This document shows, one piece after another, positions 1-13,300 of a DNA stretch of 64,000 bases. The notes under the pieces are model-generated. The model was given only the letters and a program-made list of their open reading frames with translations, had not been told where the DNA came from and made no database searches. Within the stretch, counting starts at the first letter, position 1. The number at the start of each line of letters is the position of its first letter. Source of the DNA: Hyalella azteca (Eukaryota; Arthropoda; Malacostraca; Amphipoda; Hyalellidae); contig NW_025930578.1 in NCBI RefSeq assembly GCF_000764305.2, positions 17,501 through 81,500 on the forward strand, given 5' to 3'. Both the position numbers and the translations under genes were made by a program.

Positions 1-326
<326 letters not shown>

Positions 327-475
327 NGTGGGTATTATCAGGACCACAAAGTGGGTATTATCAGGACCACAAAGTGGGTATTATCAGGACCGCAAAGTGG
401 GTAATATCAGGACCACAAAGTGGGTATCATCAGGACCAAAAAGTGAGTATTATCAGGACCACATAGTGGGTAATA
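327..475. repeat. 23-bp minisatellite after a one-base gap
   Basis: After the N at 327 there are six to seven copies of a 23-base unit beginning gtgggtattatcagg, the later ones degenerate. The abrupt switch from a triplet repeat to a 23-mer at one N suggests two contig ends were joined there. From 476 to about 1166 I see only unique AT-rich DNA. Confidence 0.9.
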
Positions 476-1166
476 TCATCTGCAATAAATGTAATATCAT
501 ATGTAATACAGGCACATTGTGTATAATCAAACACACTGCATGATATTCTATCCAAAAAGCGATTTTATTCATACAAATTAAATACATCTCTCTTGAGAAT
601 GACTTCGTACTGAATTTGTCTATGTCCAACAATAGAAGAAAATTTTCTTTTCGACAGTGAATGTTTTAATTATATTAACTGACTTACTAATTTCAATACA
701 TTCGAATCATTTCGATTTCATAGCCAAAATCATTCTCTTTCGTACAGGAACTTTCCACCTCGAATTTTTAGCATCCGTTACGGAATTATCATTTGAAAAT
801 AAGAAGATAATGAAAAACTAAATTCAAAATAATATTTACTTCAAACTCTGGATTCTCGGTCCAGTTAGCTACCAAAAAACTAGAGGTGCCATATATGGTG
901 AATTAATTTCATGTTAACAAAAATTCCCGATGGATGGAGAATTGGAGACGAGAAACAAAGACATGGAACTGAATGAATAATATATATCGTTTCAACTGAT
1001 ATTTCCACAAAAAATAATCCAGATTGAATAATGGACATGAAATTGAATTGGAAAGTATGGAGATTGGTGTAAAGGGAATACGGCTTTTGGTATATATATA
1101 TAGAAAAGAGATTGTTATGACTTTAATAAGGAGATTGGTATAAGTGGACTAAGGAGATTGCAATAA

Positions 1167-1475
1167 ATGGGATAAGGAGATTGGTCTGAATAGAATATGA
1201 CAAATTGCTTTTCATTTAATAAAGATATTATAAATATAATTTTGACCTTCATGCCTCACAATTTTGGCAGGATGAAGGATGCGTTGGCGAAGGAAGATCG
1301 ACGAGATCGAATGTGATAATGGGATAAGGAGATTGGTCTGAATAGAATATGACAAACTGCTTTTCATTTAATAAAGATATTAATATAAATATAATTTTGA
1401 CCTTCATGCCTCGCAATATCGGCAGGATGAAGGATGCGTTGGCGCAGGAAGAAGAGATCGAAGAGAAGCAGCGTC
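1167..1475 (+). repeat. Direct duplication of about 143 bp spanning an acceptor and exon start
   Basis: The block from about 1177 to 1310 is repeated at about 1320-1475. Both copies run from an aaggagattggtctg-like start through a splice acceptor (ggcag) and into GATGAAGGATGCGTTGGCG. The second copy continues into the open exon at 1426. The first degenerates after about 25 coding bases and meets a TGA. The second is therefore taken as the functional acceptor. Confidence 0.85.
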
Positions 1476-4400
1476 GTCGCAGGTCCTCAGGCGACGTGTC
1501 GGTGATCGGCGGCGTGAAGGGCGGCGCCATGAAGGCTTCTCTGCCCTTCAGCAGCAGCGCTAATTACGCGGACCCGGACTGTGCGGATGAGGTGAATGCT
1601 TTGAGAATTTCCGAATTTATTACTTTTTTTATTGAACTGAAAGTGCCTCATATACAAATATTAAATTCAAATACTAGGATTTTTCAGACGTGGATTTTTT
1701 TTCTGATGAGGACTATGCGGATGAGGTCAATGCTTAGGGAATTTCTGATTTTATTACTTTGCTTGTTGAATTAAAAGCGCCTTAATTAATAAATTGAGGC
1801 GCTTTTATTGTTTCAAAACACCTAGCTTCCTATATATATGGTGTTAAAGCAATGAAAACCCCTTATATTATGGTTTTAAAACCATGGGTATAAATAATAC
1901 AGCAGCAGCGCTAATTACTCGGACGCGGACTGTGCGGATGAGGTGAATGTTTTGAGAATTTAGGAAATTCTGTTTGTTGAATTAAGAGCGTCTCAAAAAT
2001 TAAATTCAACTAAAGGATTTTTCAGATGCGGATTATGCGGATGAGGTCAATACTCGGAGTATTTCTTAATATATTACTTTGTATGTTGAATTGAAAGCGC
2101 CTCAATTAATAAACTCAACTAAGAGGATTTTTTTCTCTTTTTTTGCTTTATATATTTATTTATTACTATTATTCGATATATATATTCACTTAAGAGGTTT
2201 ACCAACGATAAACTACTTGCTAAAAAAAATTAGGCCTCTTTTATAGGCAGAATTAAAAAGAGATACAAACGAATATTTTTCCCATACATTATATATTTAT
2301 GTATTTGAATGTTTAAAAACCAGTTCATCGTCATTTCATTTTAAAATCATGAATTCAAATTTCTTGCTTACAAGCAAAAAATTCGAATTATTTGAAGACT
2401 GGAATGCGTTGAAACTGGGTAAGCATTACAGACTTCTACGATATTACAGACTTACTGACATGGGACACCTACAGACTCTTGTAGACATTACAGACTCTTA
2501 TGACATGGGACACCTACAGACTCTTGCAGACATTACAGACACTTACTGACAATACACTTACAGACTCTTGCAGACATTACAGACTCTTATGACATGAGAC
2601 ACCTACAGACTCTTGCAGACATTACAGACACTTACAGAAAAGAGACATATACAGACTCTTGCGACATTACAGACTCTTACTGACAAGAGACACCTACAGA
2701 CTCTTACAGACATTACTGACACTTATATACAAGAGACACCTACAGACTCTTGCATACATTACAGACTCTTACTGACAATAGACACCTACAGACTCTTGCA
2801 GACATTACAGACACTTAAAAAAATTTTACACACTTTTCGATATAACAGATACTTACGGAAATGAAACACTGACAGACATTATAGACATTTATGGACATTG
2901 CAGTTACTTACAGACATTACAGACATTTACTAACCTAACAGACACTCACTGAGCATACAGAAACTTATGGTTATGACAGACAGTTATGAAGATTACAACA
3001 GACATTGAGGAAATTTACGGATATAACAAACAATTATCGATAATACAGACACTTACAGACATTACAGACATTTACTGACATGACAGACACTTACAGACAT
3101 GACAGACATGACAGACATGACAGACATGACAGACATGACAGACATGACAGACATGACAGACATGACAGACATGACAGACATGACAGACATGACAGACATG
3201 ACGGACATGACAGACATGACAGACATGACAGACATGACAGACATGACAGACATGACAGACATGACAGACATTCAAACACTTATATGCACTACAGACACTA
3301 CTGGTATGATAGAAACTGACAGGCACTCACTGACAAAAGGAACATTTTTGGACATGACAGACTCCTATAAACATTATAACCATTACAGATATTTGCGAGA
3401 CAGATGTTAAATGAAAAAAAAACAGTAAACCAGAAAGTCAGCGAGACCAGCCAGAGTCTCAGAGCTGGGAGTGAACTGAGCACTTGAGAGACTTGCTGAA
3501 TTATCCACCACCTTCCGGAGAGGCAGATGTACAATAACTCAATAAGCCACTGAAGGCCACAACGTTGATATTGCCCTATCATAAAATCATTACAGCAATA
3601 AAATCCTTGAAAAACAAAAAGGCATCAGGTTAGGATAATCTGAATCCTGAACTTCAGGATAATCTGAATATTGAACTTATCATAGCAGACCCTCAACCGC
3701 CAGACAACTAGCATCCTGCAAACCTTGATTACCGTAGTATGGGAAGGAAATACAGCCTCAGATGGCTTGAATGTCGCAACTCTAGATTTTAGCGTAAAAA
3801 TAAATTAAATCCCATAGCGATTGCAATAACATGCGATGAATAATTCTCCTGCCCATCCCGAGCAATATAAAAAGATAGACCAGCAATATCAGGGGCTGTG
3901 TGCGAATATCCTCGAGAAGAACAGACTGCGTTTCGATTATTTATTATTTTCATACCTGAAAATAGAGTTTACATTACTTGAATGCAGTTTACTAAATTAA
4001 AACCTGTTGAATAGGTGACTTAACTGTTTAAATGTATTTACAATTATCATATAGTGATTTTAGTGTTAATTAATACAGAAATTTCTGAACATTTGTCGCA
4101 GAACTTCGACACGGAAGGCTACACGAAATACGACGCAGAGGACGACTTGGATAACTTCGGCCTCGGACTTGGTAAATCAAAAATTATTTCAAATTTAAAC
4201 ATTTTCATTCTCTTTGAGTAATTGAATCATTGTAATTATAATGCTACTTGCTATCGAAAGTAAATTGGCAGAGCTTGATTAAACTTTTGTTATCTACTGA
4301 AAATTTGCGATGCAATTTGTATTTTTGACGGAAAGAGAAGGTCGCTCTCCTCTCCTCTCCTCTCCTCTCCTCTCCTCTTCTCTCCCTCTAATGCCCCCTC

Positions 4401-5641
4401 CCCCCACCAGAAATCATGAGCTCCCAAGCAAGAGTTTTCTACGACAACCCGGGTTTCGAACCCGACGATCCCCTCAGCTATCCATCTGATCCGTGGGAAT
4501 CGCGATCCCAAAGTAACGCAAATGCTGGGGGAATGAGAGACCCGCTCCCACAGACCTCCCCCAGCGGGGGAGTTCCCTTCAGCTCCCCCAACCCCTTCCT
4601 GAAGAGCAGCCTTAAGCGCCGACAGCCCAGCGATGTAACCCAGGCGAAGGGCGCTAGTGGGTGAGTGAAGGGGGCTAGTGGGTGAGTGAAGGGGCTAGTG
4701 GGTGAGTGAAGGGGGCTAGTGGGTGAGTGAGAGTGAAGGGGGCTAGTGGGTGAGTGAAGGGGGCTAGTGGGTGAGTGAAGGGGGCTAGTGGGTGAGTGAA
4801 GAATGCTAGTAGGTGAGTGAAGGGGGCTGGCTAGTGGGTGAGTGAAAGGGGCTATATGTTGAAGGGGTTATGTATACTGCCAGCCTCCTCATATGGTGCG
4901 ATTCATTAAAAAAATGCTTAGTATTTCTTCTCCATGATTTAATTCCGTATTTTATATGAGGCTGAATATATTGTTATCTCCGCCTCTAATTTCACGTTAG
5001 TAGGTATTTTTAACATTTGATCTAAGTAGTTTATTCCATGTATAATTGTGTTACACAACACATCAATTCAGTATCAATTAATTGCACTAATAAACTACCT
5101 TGTGCAGGCCCCTGAGCGCCCTGCACGAGGAAGAGAGCGACGACAGCGCCCACGCGGTCAAGTTCGAGCAAAATAAGTGAGCGACCTAATATATATATAT
5201 ATATATATAATCTATTTGCGCTGCACATAATATATATTTTTAAAATATAGATGTAATATCAAGTGACATTTTCCTGTACTTATAATTGTACAAATTTCAC
5301 TATGAAGGTTAAGGTGAAAGATTTAATGTGGTGAATACGTATATCTTAAATTGTCTTAGTAGGCGACTATGAAAATTAATATATAATCATGATATAATAT
5401 ATAAAATATTGACAATAAATTTGCGTAAGACCGATGCTGGTGATGAAATGAAGAGTAAATTTCGGATTGATTAACGGCTGAATGAATAGTAGATTTTAAA
5501 TTGAGTAATTTCGCTCACTCGTTAGACGGGCATGTATCATTGATTAACGACTAATAATTATTATACTTTATTTCCACCAGCTTACGCTACAACGTTCCGG
5601 TGGATGTACACAGCGAGAACGTGAAAGAGACTCAACTCTGA
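1426..5641 (+). CDS. 3' part of an unidentified gene, five exons
   Basis: Exons 1426-1591, 4102-4171, 4411-4660, 5108-5176 and 5581-5641 all have AG/GT borders and join in one frame with phases 0, 1, 2, 2, ending at the TGA at 5639-5641. The encoded ~205 residues begin near MKDALAQEEEIEEKQRRRR, then a Gly/Ser region, an acidic stretch (YTKYDAEDDLDNFG), a Pro/Ser-rich part containing FYDNPGFEPDDP, and a C-terminus ending VKETQL. No membrane segment or catalytic motif is seen. The basic-acidic makeup would fit the cytoplasmic tail of a membrane protein, but that is inference. I do not recognise the family. The first exon is probably internal: its acceptor gives phase 2 and the rest of the gene lies upstream, outside the window. 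An ATG at 1427 could alternatively be a start. Confidence 0.7.
1549..2075 (+). repeat. Four copies of an exon end plus splice donor
   Basis: The exon end at 1591 (GCGGATGAG, then gtgaatgc) reappears with its intron flank near 1734, 1942 and 2045. The copy at 1901-1960 keeps about 40 bases of exon sequence, starting AGCAGCAGCGCTAATTAC. Spacing varies from about 100 to 210 bases. Donors read gtgaat or gtcaat. Between the copies is diverged intron DNA rich in aaagcgcctc motifs. Confidence 0.85.
2430..3400. repeat. Acagac-type minisatellite with a homogeneous 9-bp core
   Basis: Positions 2430-3065 hold degenerate copies of acagactcttgcagacatt and variants. From about 3093 to 3271 the array becomes an almost perfect 9-mer, catgacaga, about 20 copies with a single g substitution near 3202. 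After 3272 the repeats degenerate again. It lies in the intron between exons 1591 and 4102 of the unidentified gene. The remaining stretch 3400-4101 shows nothing recognisable. Confidence 0.95.
4651..4860 (+). repeat. 21-bp minisatellite built on a splice donor
   Basis: The exon end GGGCGCTAGTGG (4649-4660) with donor gtgagtgaag is the first unit of about nine 21-base units, each carrying ggctagtgg followed by gtgagtga. Every unit thus recreates the last exon bases and a consensus donor. One unit has an extra gagtga insertion, and two late units are degenerate. Confidence 0.93.
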
Positions 5642-7356
5642 AGATCGAAATACGTTAATGTGCTGCATTGAAACTACTTATGTGTACCAATATTATTTTC
5701 ACACTATTTAGATTTAAGTCATGATCTCTCCTACCTTTCCTTCGAATACTGGATTTCTTAACGCCATCCTCTGATAGAAGTCCCTGCCTTGTGAGAGAGC
5801 GCATGCATGGTCGTACGTAGAGACAAATGTATAGAATAGCGCTTGTGTATGTTCATTATAGGAGTCCATGTAATCTTATTCATACACAAAATACTAACTT
5901 TGAAAGAACGTATATATATGGCATGTTGCTGCAAAACCGATGCGAACAATATGCCTGTAACTGAACGCAGTTCAGTTCTCCATGCCACAACTACAAAATT
6001 CAAATGAGTGTCAACGGCCTAGGCAAGAGACCTGATAAGCAACAGAAATAAAAAATTGTAGGTACTTTGATTCCGATTTATCGAATAAATTTTAAATGAT
6101 ATATAAGGATCGCAGACCAATACCCATTTATGATACGCAATTTATTTTTAGTTTCAATACGTTAGGAGTAAAACTACTACTAAAATACTACTACTACTAC
6201 TAAAACTACTACTACTACTACTACTACTAAAGTTTAACCTCGTCGTGATTTTCATTGTAAAATACTCATTAAATTTTTCATCAATAAGATCGAGTCTTTA
6301 AACCATCAAAAACAGTAATATTTGAATTATTATTCAGATTCGCATCTATGCTGCGGATTTAATCTTTTCCTGTGGACATGTTTTGCTACATCCGTCTCTG
6401 TTGCCGCATGCTTTAGCTACACTGGTCCGCGGCGTTCATACGGCAAACATCTTCATATTGTGCTCTGTGAATCGTGATCAACGTAACGATCTCTTTTGCG
6501 TTTAAACATATTATTGTAAACTATTACAGTTATACATTCACTAATCACTAACTTGATTTTGTATTGCACTTTTCTTTATACCACGAGTATATTAGCTAAG
6601 TGTTCAATTTCAAGAATTTTCTTTTTTTTGTGTGTGTGTGTTCTCTCTCTGTTCCAGATTTTCACTTTCAGAGGTGTTAGACTGTTAGGTACCAATTAAA
6701 CCCAGTTTAGGCAAGGGGCTATATGGACTAGTCTCCAGTGCTCCTATAAGAATAACTAAAAAAAAAAAAAATAGCTACACTGCTACAGGGATAGCTGCCT
6801 GAATTTGACCTCATTCCTACTGGAAAGCATAAATTCCAACAACTACGGAAAAGTCTTTTTGAAAATAATTTTTGGTTCTTGTTTTTTCTAACACTTGTTA
6901 AGTTGTTTGCCAGACTTTATTAGCAGACACGCATTTTTGGCAGTATATTTGACCTCTGTTCTGTTTGCAACGATGAAACAGAGCAACGGATTGAACTGAG
7001 CAACTTCAAACTTGAGAATGTTGAGCTCACAGTAACAGACTTACAGAGTACTACTGGTACTGTTTGAAGCTTTGAACTGTCTGGTGGGAGTGGTGGCTGC
7101 TATAGTCATTGGTTTGTTTACCTTGTGACTTGTTATAAAGTTTTGAAGTCAATCAGACTGATTCAGTTATTATTTCAGCCTAGTTACTGCTTAGCCTGCC
7201 TTCTTGTTGTTGGCAGTTGACAGTGCTTCTCAGTTTTTACTCTCAGCACCTCTTTGTTGAGATCTGGTTATTTCTGTATAATCTGAACAAAACAAAATAA
7301 TACTGTTCCTCAAAGAATTTGATCACAAGTTTGAAGTTTATAACTTCTTGAGAATA
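5642..7356. other. Intergenic region between the first gene and EDRF1
   Basis: It should contain the 3' UTR of the upstream gene and the promoter and 5' UTR of EDRF1. An act microsatellite lies at about 6176-6235, and a tgtgtgtg/ctctct tract at about 6630-6652. I could not assign a convincing TATA box, initiator or polyadenylation site. There is an in-frame TAA upstream of the EDRF1 ATG, near 7278. Confidence 0.6.
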
Positions 7357-10300
7357 ATGGCTGAAGAAGCTTCTGACAAGAAAGTAGATATCAAAGCTGT
7401 GGACAATGCACTCCAATCTGGAAATGAAGGAAAAAACAGGTATGGACCCATGATATGGTTATGGTAGAATGGAAATGAATGACATAAATATATATCTATT
7501 ACCTTGACTCCTTGAGTAATTTTTACTACTGTAGAAATTAAACCATACCTATAAAATATATTTAGACTTCTAGTAGCTGTGTTTTTCATGCAAAAGTAAA
7601 ATCACAAAAACCCAAACTAACATTGAACAGAATAATAAGGGATGGCAGATTGGCAGGGTTACCCAGGGACCCGGGAGTGGGACCGGTGTAATAAGGGACA
7701 GTCCTCAGTCATGGCATAAAATGTTATAGTAACAAAACTAAGTAACTAACTAGAATATTGCAAAACTGAAAATAGTGGCATAAACTTTAACACCACCCCT
7801 AAAAACATCTGTTATCTGTATTGTTGAACCTTTGTTAGCAAAGGCTGTGGTATCAAAGGACATAGAATTTTAATTAAATTTAGCTCCCTCACCAAAAAAA
7901 ATCTGACTTAACAAAAAATTGATGCATTGCCGATCATCACAAAATTGTGCATAGAATATCATGAATAGAATTGTGGACTGAGCAACATAGAATGCAAAAT
8001 AATTAACCTGAACTATGATTTATTTCTGAACAAAATATAATGGTTGTGACTAAAATATTCCTTTCTGTTTCAGGTATGTTTTTCATGGTCTTTTTTACAA
8101 TGCAATAATCTTTTATTAAGTGCAACTTTTTTTTTGCTGAGCAAAGTAAATATAATCCAAATATTTTCTTTGTCAGTAACTGATATTTTCATTACCTGGA
8201 GTCTTGCTCACTGTGTTTCTACTGTACATATAGAATGAAAAGTAATTAACCTAAACTATGATTTATTTCTCCAAAAAATATGATAGTTCTCACTAAAATA
8301 CTATTCATTTCTGTTTCAGGTTACTTTTTTTAGGATTTTTTTTTGCTATAGTAAATTCACTTGACCCAATTAAAATGGTGTGAAATTACAAGCTGTCCTA
8401 TAAGCTTACAGATACAGAAGAAATGCTATATGGCTGCTCATATTAAGCTTGCAGTAGACAAGGTTGTTGTAAATGCCCAATGGCATGTTCATGGAAGCGA
8501 TAATATCACATCAATTATATGGTAATGACTGGATATGGTAATATCATATCAATAAAAGAAAAACAAGTAAAAATCACAGAAAATGTCATATATTCTACAT
8601 CTACATTATCTACAAAGGAAGAGGAGGACTTCAGAGTAGTGTTAGTAATGAATGAGGACACTTTGCATGCTACAAACATTTAAAAATTAAGTTATATTTC
8701 AAGGGTCCCAAATTTGCCCTTCCTAGGGGTAATTAGGGATGCTTTTATTTTGAATCTGGTACCTTACAAATAGCATATAAAATCTTTTTGAAGGTGCCAT
8801 ACTATTGCCCTTGCAAAGAGCTTTAAAATGAGCCCAAGCTTGTTTATGAAATGTTTCATGGTAAGAAATTATTAAGGAAAAACGCTCAAAAGTATCCCTT
8901 ATTACTCCGTTTCATGGTACCATTATGCCTATATTTGAAAAGGATTTGGGTGCATTAAGGAATCTCTAGGTATATACTACAATTTTTCTGACCTTCTGAC
9001 TTGAAGGCTGGTCAATAGTCAAATTTGTTTAGTGGGATCTTTGACACCTGTGCACCACGTAGTCTAAGGTTTTGACATCTCAAATTAAGTTCAACAACAT
9101 TTTAATTAATAATAATCCTTAATTAGTTTATTGACAATATTTACTGTCCTCAGCTCCTGTCAGAGTCTGGTTCTGAGTGCTCCTCGAACCATTGCCCTGT
9201 ACCCTTCTGCTGCCTATCGCAACTTGCACCCGTCTGCATCCACTCACCACCTGCAGGCCTCATCCGCTGTCTACCAGGGCCGGCACCTGACAGCTCTGCA
9301 ACATGCCAGGCTGATGAATGCATTCCATCCTAGTGATGCTTGCTCTGATGTGAGTTGCTGAGGTCCTCAATCTATTGTGTCTGTAAAGTCTGGACACTTG
9401 GTACTGTTAAATATTTTTTCAAAATGGTATTCAAAATTATTTATATATATTTTTACATCAACTGATCAATTATGGCTTTGACAAAAGAAGAATGAAGATG
9501 TTATTTGAATAAAATAAATAGTGAAAATAAACTTAATTTTAATTATAGGTATAGGTACCAAATATTCAACTATCCTATGTGTGCAGACTTCATGGACATG
9601 CAGGATTGTGTGTTAGCAAACCTGAGGTTCATGGCTGTCTGCATGACAGCCATGAATGACAGCATCATTTTCCTGAAGCACATGGAAAGCTCCTAAAAAT
9701 TCATCTGTATATCCTCCTAAATACCTAACTAGTTTGTGAATGTAGTAAATTTAGTAGCCTATTCTTAGAATTACAATCTGAAAGATTCAGTTATTGGTTC
9801 ACTTTGTACAATCTTTCCTCTGCAGCGCACCCTACCAAAGAATGATAGATGTTTCTAGTTTCCCCAAGGTAGTTTAATAAAATCCTTAAAGAATAGGTTA
9901 TATTATATCTGGCTGCTTATTACTTCTTATAAGCTTTAATTTTTTACAGGGAAATACATGTCAAGTACGGTATAGCAGTACCTAAAAAAAGTCATGCATT
10001 GGATTCATTCTTCTATTTCTAGTTCTCTTTTTTGTGCAGCAAAAGCATTATGGTATATTAGTAGCAAAAGCCATGTATTAGTTTCATTTATTGCTTTGTT
10101 TTTTTTTCTGTGCAGCAAATGTATTATGGTATATTAGTAACAAAAGTCATGTATTAGATTCATTTATTGCTTTATTTTTTTATGTGCAGCAAATGCAGTT
10201 TCCTGTGACATTCCAGCGTCTCCAGAACAACACAGACCTGCGGCCATCAGCCTCCACATCCTCTTTCTCTCATCCTCCAGTGCAACGCCCCCACTTCTCT

Positions 10301-13300
10301 AGGTTCTTTTCACCAACATAAAATTATTTCCTTTTTTTAACATCTTGCCATGTAGTAATTTTTGATACTTTTTGTTTTGATCATCACCAAAGTCCAAATT
10401 TGGTATTAGAATGTACGATATTCCATTTATGATGATCACGTTTTTGTACAGTAGCTATAGGTATAGTAATGAAGTCATCTGACCTTTATAAATTGCATAT
10501 TTTTTCAGTTTTCAAATGGCCCATGAGTTTTTGGAGTGTGTAAGAGATGTGGACGTCATATCAGGTGCCGAGAACATTAAACAACTCCTCAAGATGCCAT
10601 TCGACCCTCAGGTGAGAGTTCTTACAATTTATTGAAAGTAAAATGTGTCTAAGAATTCCACCACTATACCCATTGTTTTTCTTAACAATTTTCTCATATA
10701 GCTGCTGCCAGTAAGCAGTGTCACTATTTGCATTTCATTGTCTTAAAATTTTATCATACAGTTGCTGCCAGCAAGCAGTGTCATTTGTATCTGCATTTCA
10801 TTATCATGATAATTTTCTCCTATAACTGCTGCCAATAAACATAGCGTCACTATCTTCATTTCATTATCTTGATAATATCATATAGCTGCTGCCATTAAAC
10901 ATAGCGTCACTATCTGCATTCCATTATCTTGATAATTTCATCATATAACTGGTGCCAGAAAGCAGTGTCACTATCTGCATTCCATTATATTGATAATTTC
11001 ATCATATGAAATCTGCCATTAAACATAGTATCATTATTTGCATTCCATTATATTGATAATTTCATCATATAAAAGCCGCCATTAAACATAGCATCACTAT
11101 TTGCATTCCATTATATTGATAATTTCATCATATAAAAGCCGCCATTAAACATAGCATCACTATCTGCATTCCATTATAGTGATAATTTCATCACATAAAA
11201 GCTGCCATTAAACATAGCATCACTATCTGCGTGAGATAAATTTGTACCAGAGTGACATAGACACAAGGGACTACAATGCTCTGACCACGCCGCCTAGCTG
11301 TGGTCAGGGGAGGCAGCTCATATCGCGGACCTTATACGTGTCAGACTGATACTGTCAACTGAGGGGTGAATTCGGCCACCGGGTGTGACTTTGGCCGCCA
11401 CTACAACAGAAACAAATGGATGCAAAACAAAATAATAAACGTTGGTCAAGTGTGATTAAATTTGTGTTTAAAAAAAGAGAAGAAATAGACGACGTTTCTT
11501 ATCGTCTCATATATTTTAAAGTTGGAGACTCGGAGTGATTACTCCACCAATTTTACGTTATGTTCAGGTTCAGGTTCAAGATACCGGTATTCATTACTTA
11601 TCGTTTTGTCAGGTGGTTTGCCGAGTGGCACTTGATTGGCACGTGAATAAGGTTCTCTTTTTGGACAGGTTCGGCAAAATATAGTACAAAGAGAGGGTGT
11701 ATATAATGAAACACTGATACATTTCATATTAAATTGAGAAATTCAAGTTCACATCCTACGTTAACAAAAATCTCTAGTACATGAAAAATGTAATCTGTTC
11801 ACAATCAAAAGTCCAAAGCTAACATCATTAAATCATCTAATATTACCAGAAAAAGTGTGTGATCCGTTGCAGTTCCAATGCGTATGACAGTTGTAAACGA
11901 CCGTAACTTGCGCACCCGTTTACGGCCGTGTATTCAGCGACCGTATACAGCGGCTGTCACCGCGCGTTGCAGCCGTATTTCAAGTGGCTGTACTGCAGCT
12001 GTATCGCGCGTCTCTCTTCACAGTTGCTCTTTCTTCATGGCTGTCGTATCTCGTTGATATAGATGCCTCACGGCCGGTCTGACCGTAGAGTTGATGATGA
12101 CCGTACTATGCAATAGTAGTACTCGTCTTCATAGCCGATGAAAATACTCCAACTCCGTTGTCGTACTGCCGTCGAGGTGACTGTGACCGTACCACTTCTT
12201 CTGATGAATATAGTGACCGTACTATTGATGACCGGTATATGATAATTCTTGATCTTGAACGTGCTCACCGGACTCTTGGCTGCTTCGATAAGTCTGGTTT
12301 TCTCGCGACCGTCAACCGTCAATGTTCGAAGACGGTAACACCGCCGGCCTGACGGCCGCAGCCGTTACGTCCGCTAACTGCAGACCGTACGTGCGCGACG
12401 GTCAACTCCTTAGAACCAACAACCCTTGGCGCGAATTTCTAAGGTCCTTATATACGCTAGTGTCGCGCACACTTAAGCCTAGCCCTCGAGAGACGCTACA
12501 TTCCTTCGAATGGAATTTCCCTCGCAACGCTCGTTCAATGTTTCCCACGGTCTCGAAACAACCGCGCCGCCGCATTCTTAGCATTCTTAACATCTATGCA
12601 TAATACATGTTCAATATTACCTATGTTCAATATTACCTACTTTATTCAAGTGACTGGGGTGACTTTGGCCAACGTTTATTATTTTGTTTTGCTGCCATTT
12701 GTTTCTGTTGGTTCTGTTGCTGCCAATGGTGGCCGAAGTCACCGTAGGTGACGGAACTGGTATTACACATCCCTATTTTGTCATGTTTGTTATCTCACTG
12801 AGCCATACAAGATTTACTAATCTTACCAATTTTTGGTCCTGGTACAGGTAATACACATCCATATTTTTGTCATGTTTGTTACCTCACTGAGCCATACAAG
12901 ATTTACTAATCTTACAAATTTTTGGTCCTGGTACAGGTAATACACATCCCTATTTTGTCATGTTTGTTACCTCACTGAGCCATACAAGATTTAATCGTAC
13001 AATTTTTGGTCCTGGTACTGGTAATACACATCCCTATTTTGTCATGTTTGTTACCTCACTGAGCCATACAAGATTTAATTTTACAATTTTTGGTCTGCCC
13101 CAGGCTGAAGTGAGCCTCATCGTACACCGCATTGAGAACACCCTGCTTTTGGACCCCTTCTCCGTAACTCAGCTGGAGCAGCAGAGAACTGACTGGGCCT
13201 GGCTCCAGCGATTCCAGGCTATGGTCTTCCAGCGAATAACGAATAGGGTATAAAACACTGCATTTTATATACTTTAATGTGTAATGATTTCAAAGACAAA

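Noticed and set aside
2430..2900. CRISPR-like regular spacing of acagactcttgcagacatt
   Set aside because: Eukaryotic context and no unique spacers; units are contiguous degenerate repeats.
3062..3410. Several overlapping ORFs on both strands
   Set aside because: Products of the 9-base catgacaga array, open in all frames because 9 is a multiple of 3.
4441..4475. tRNA-like gggtttcgaacccg
   Set aside because: It lies inside a coding exon and lacks the other tRNA arms.
9581..9696. Additional EDRF1 exon between exons 2 and 3
   Set aside because: The phase from exon 2 gives an early stop, and exons 2 and 3 already join in phase.
12068..12603. ORFs in the 1.4 kb element as a transposase
   Set aside because: All are under 100 codons, with no catalytic motif or family likeness.
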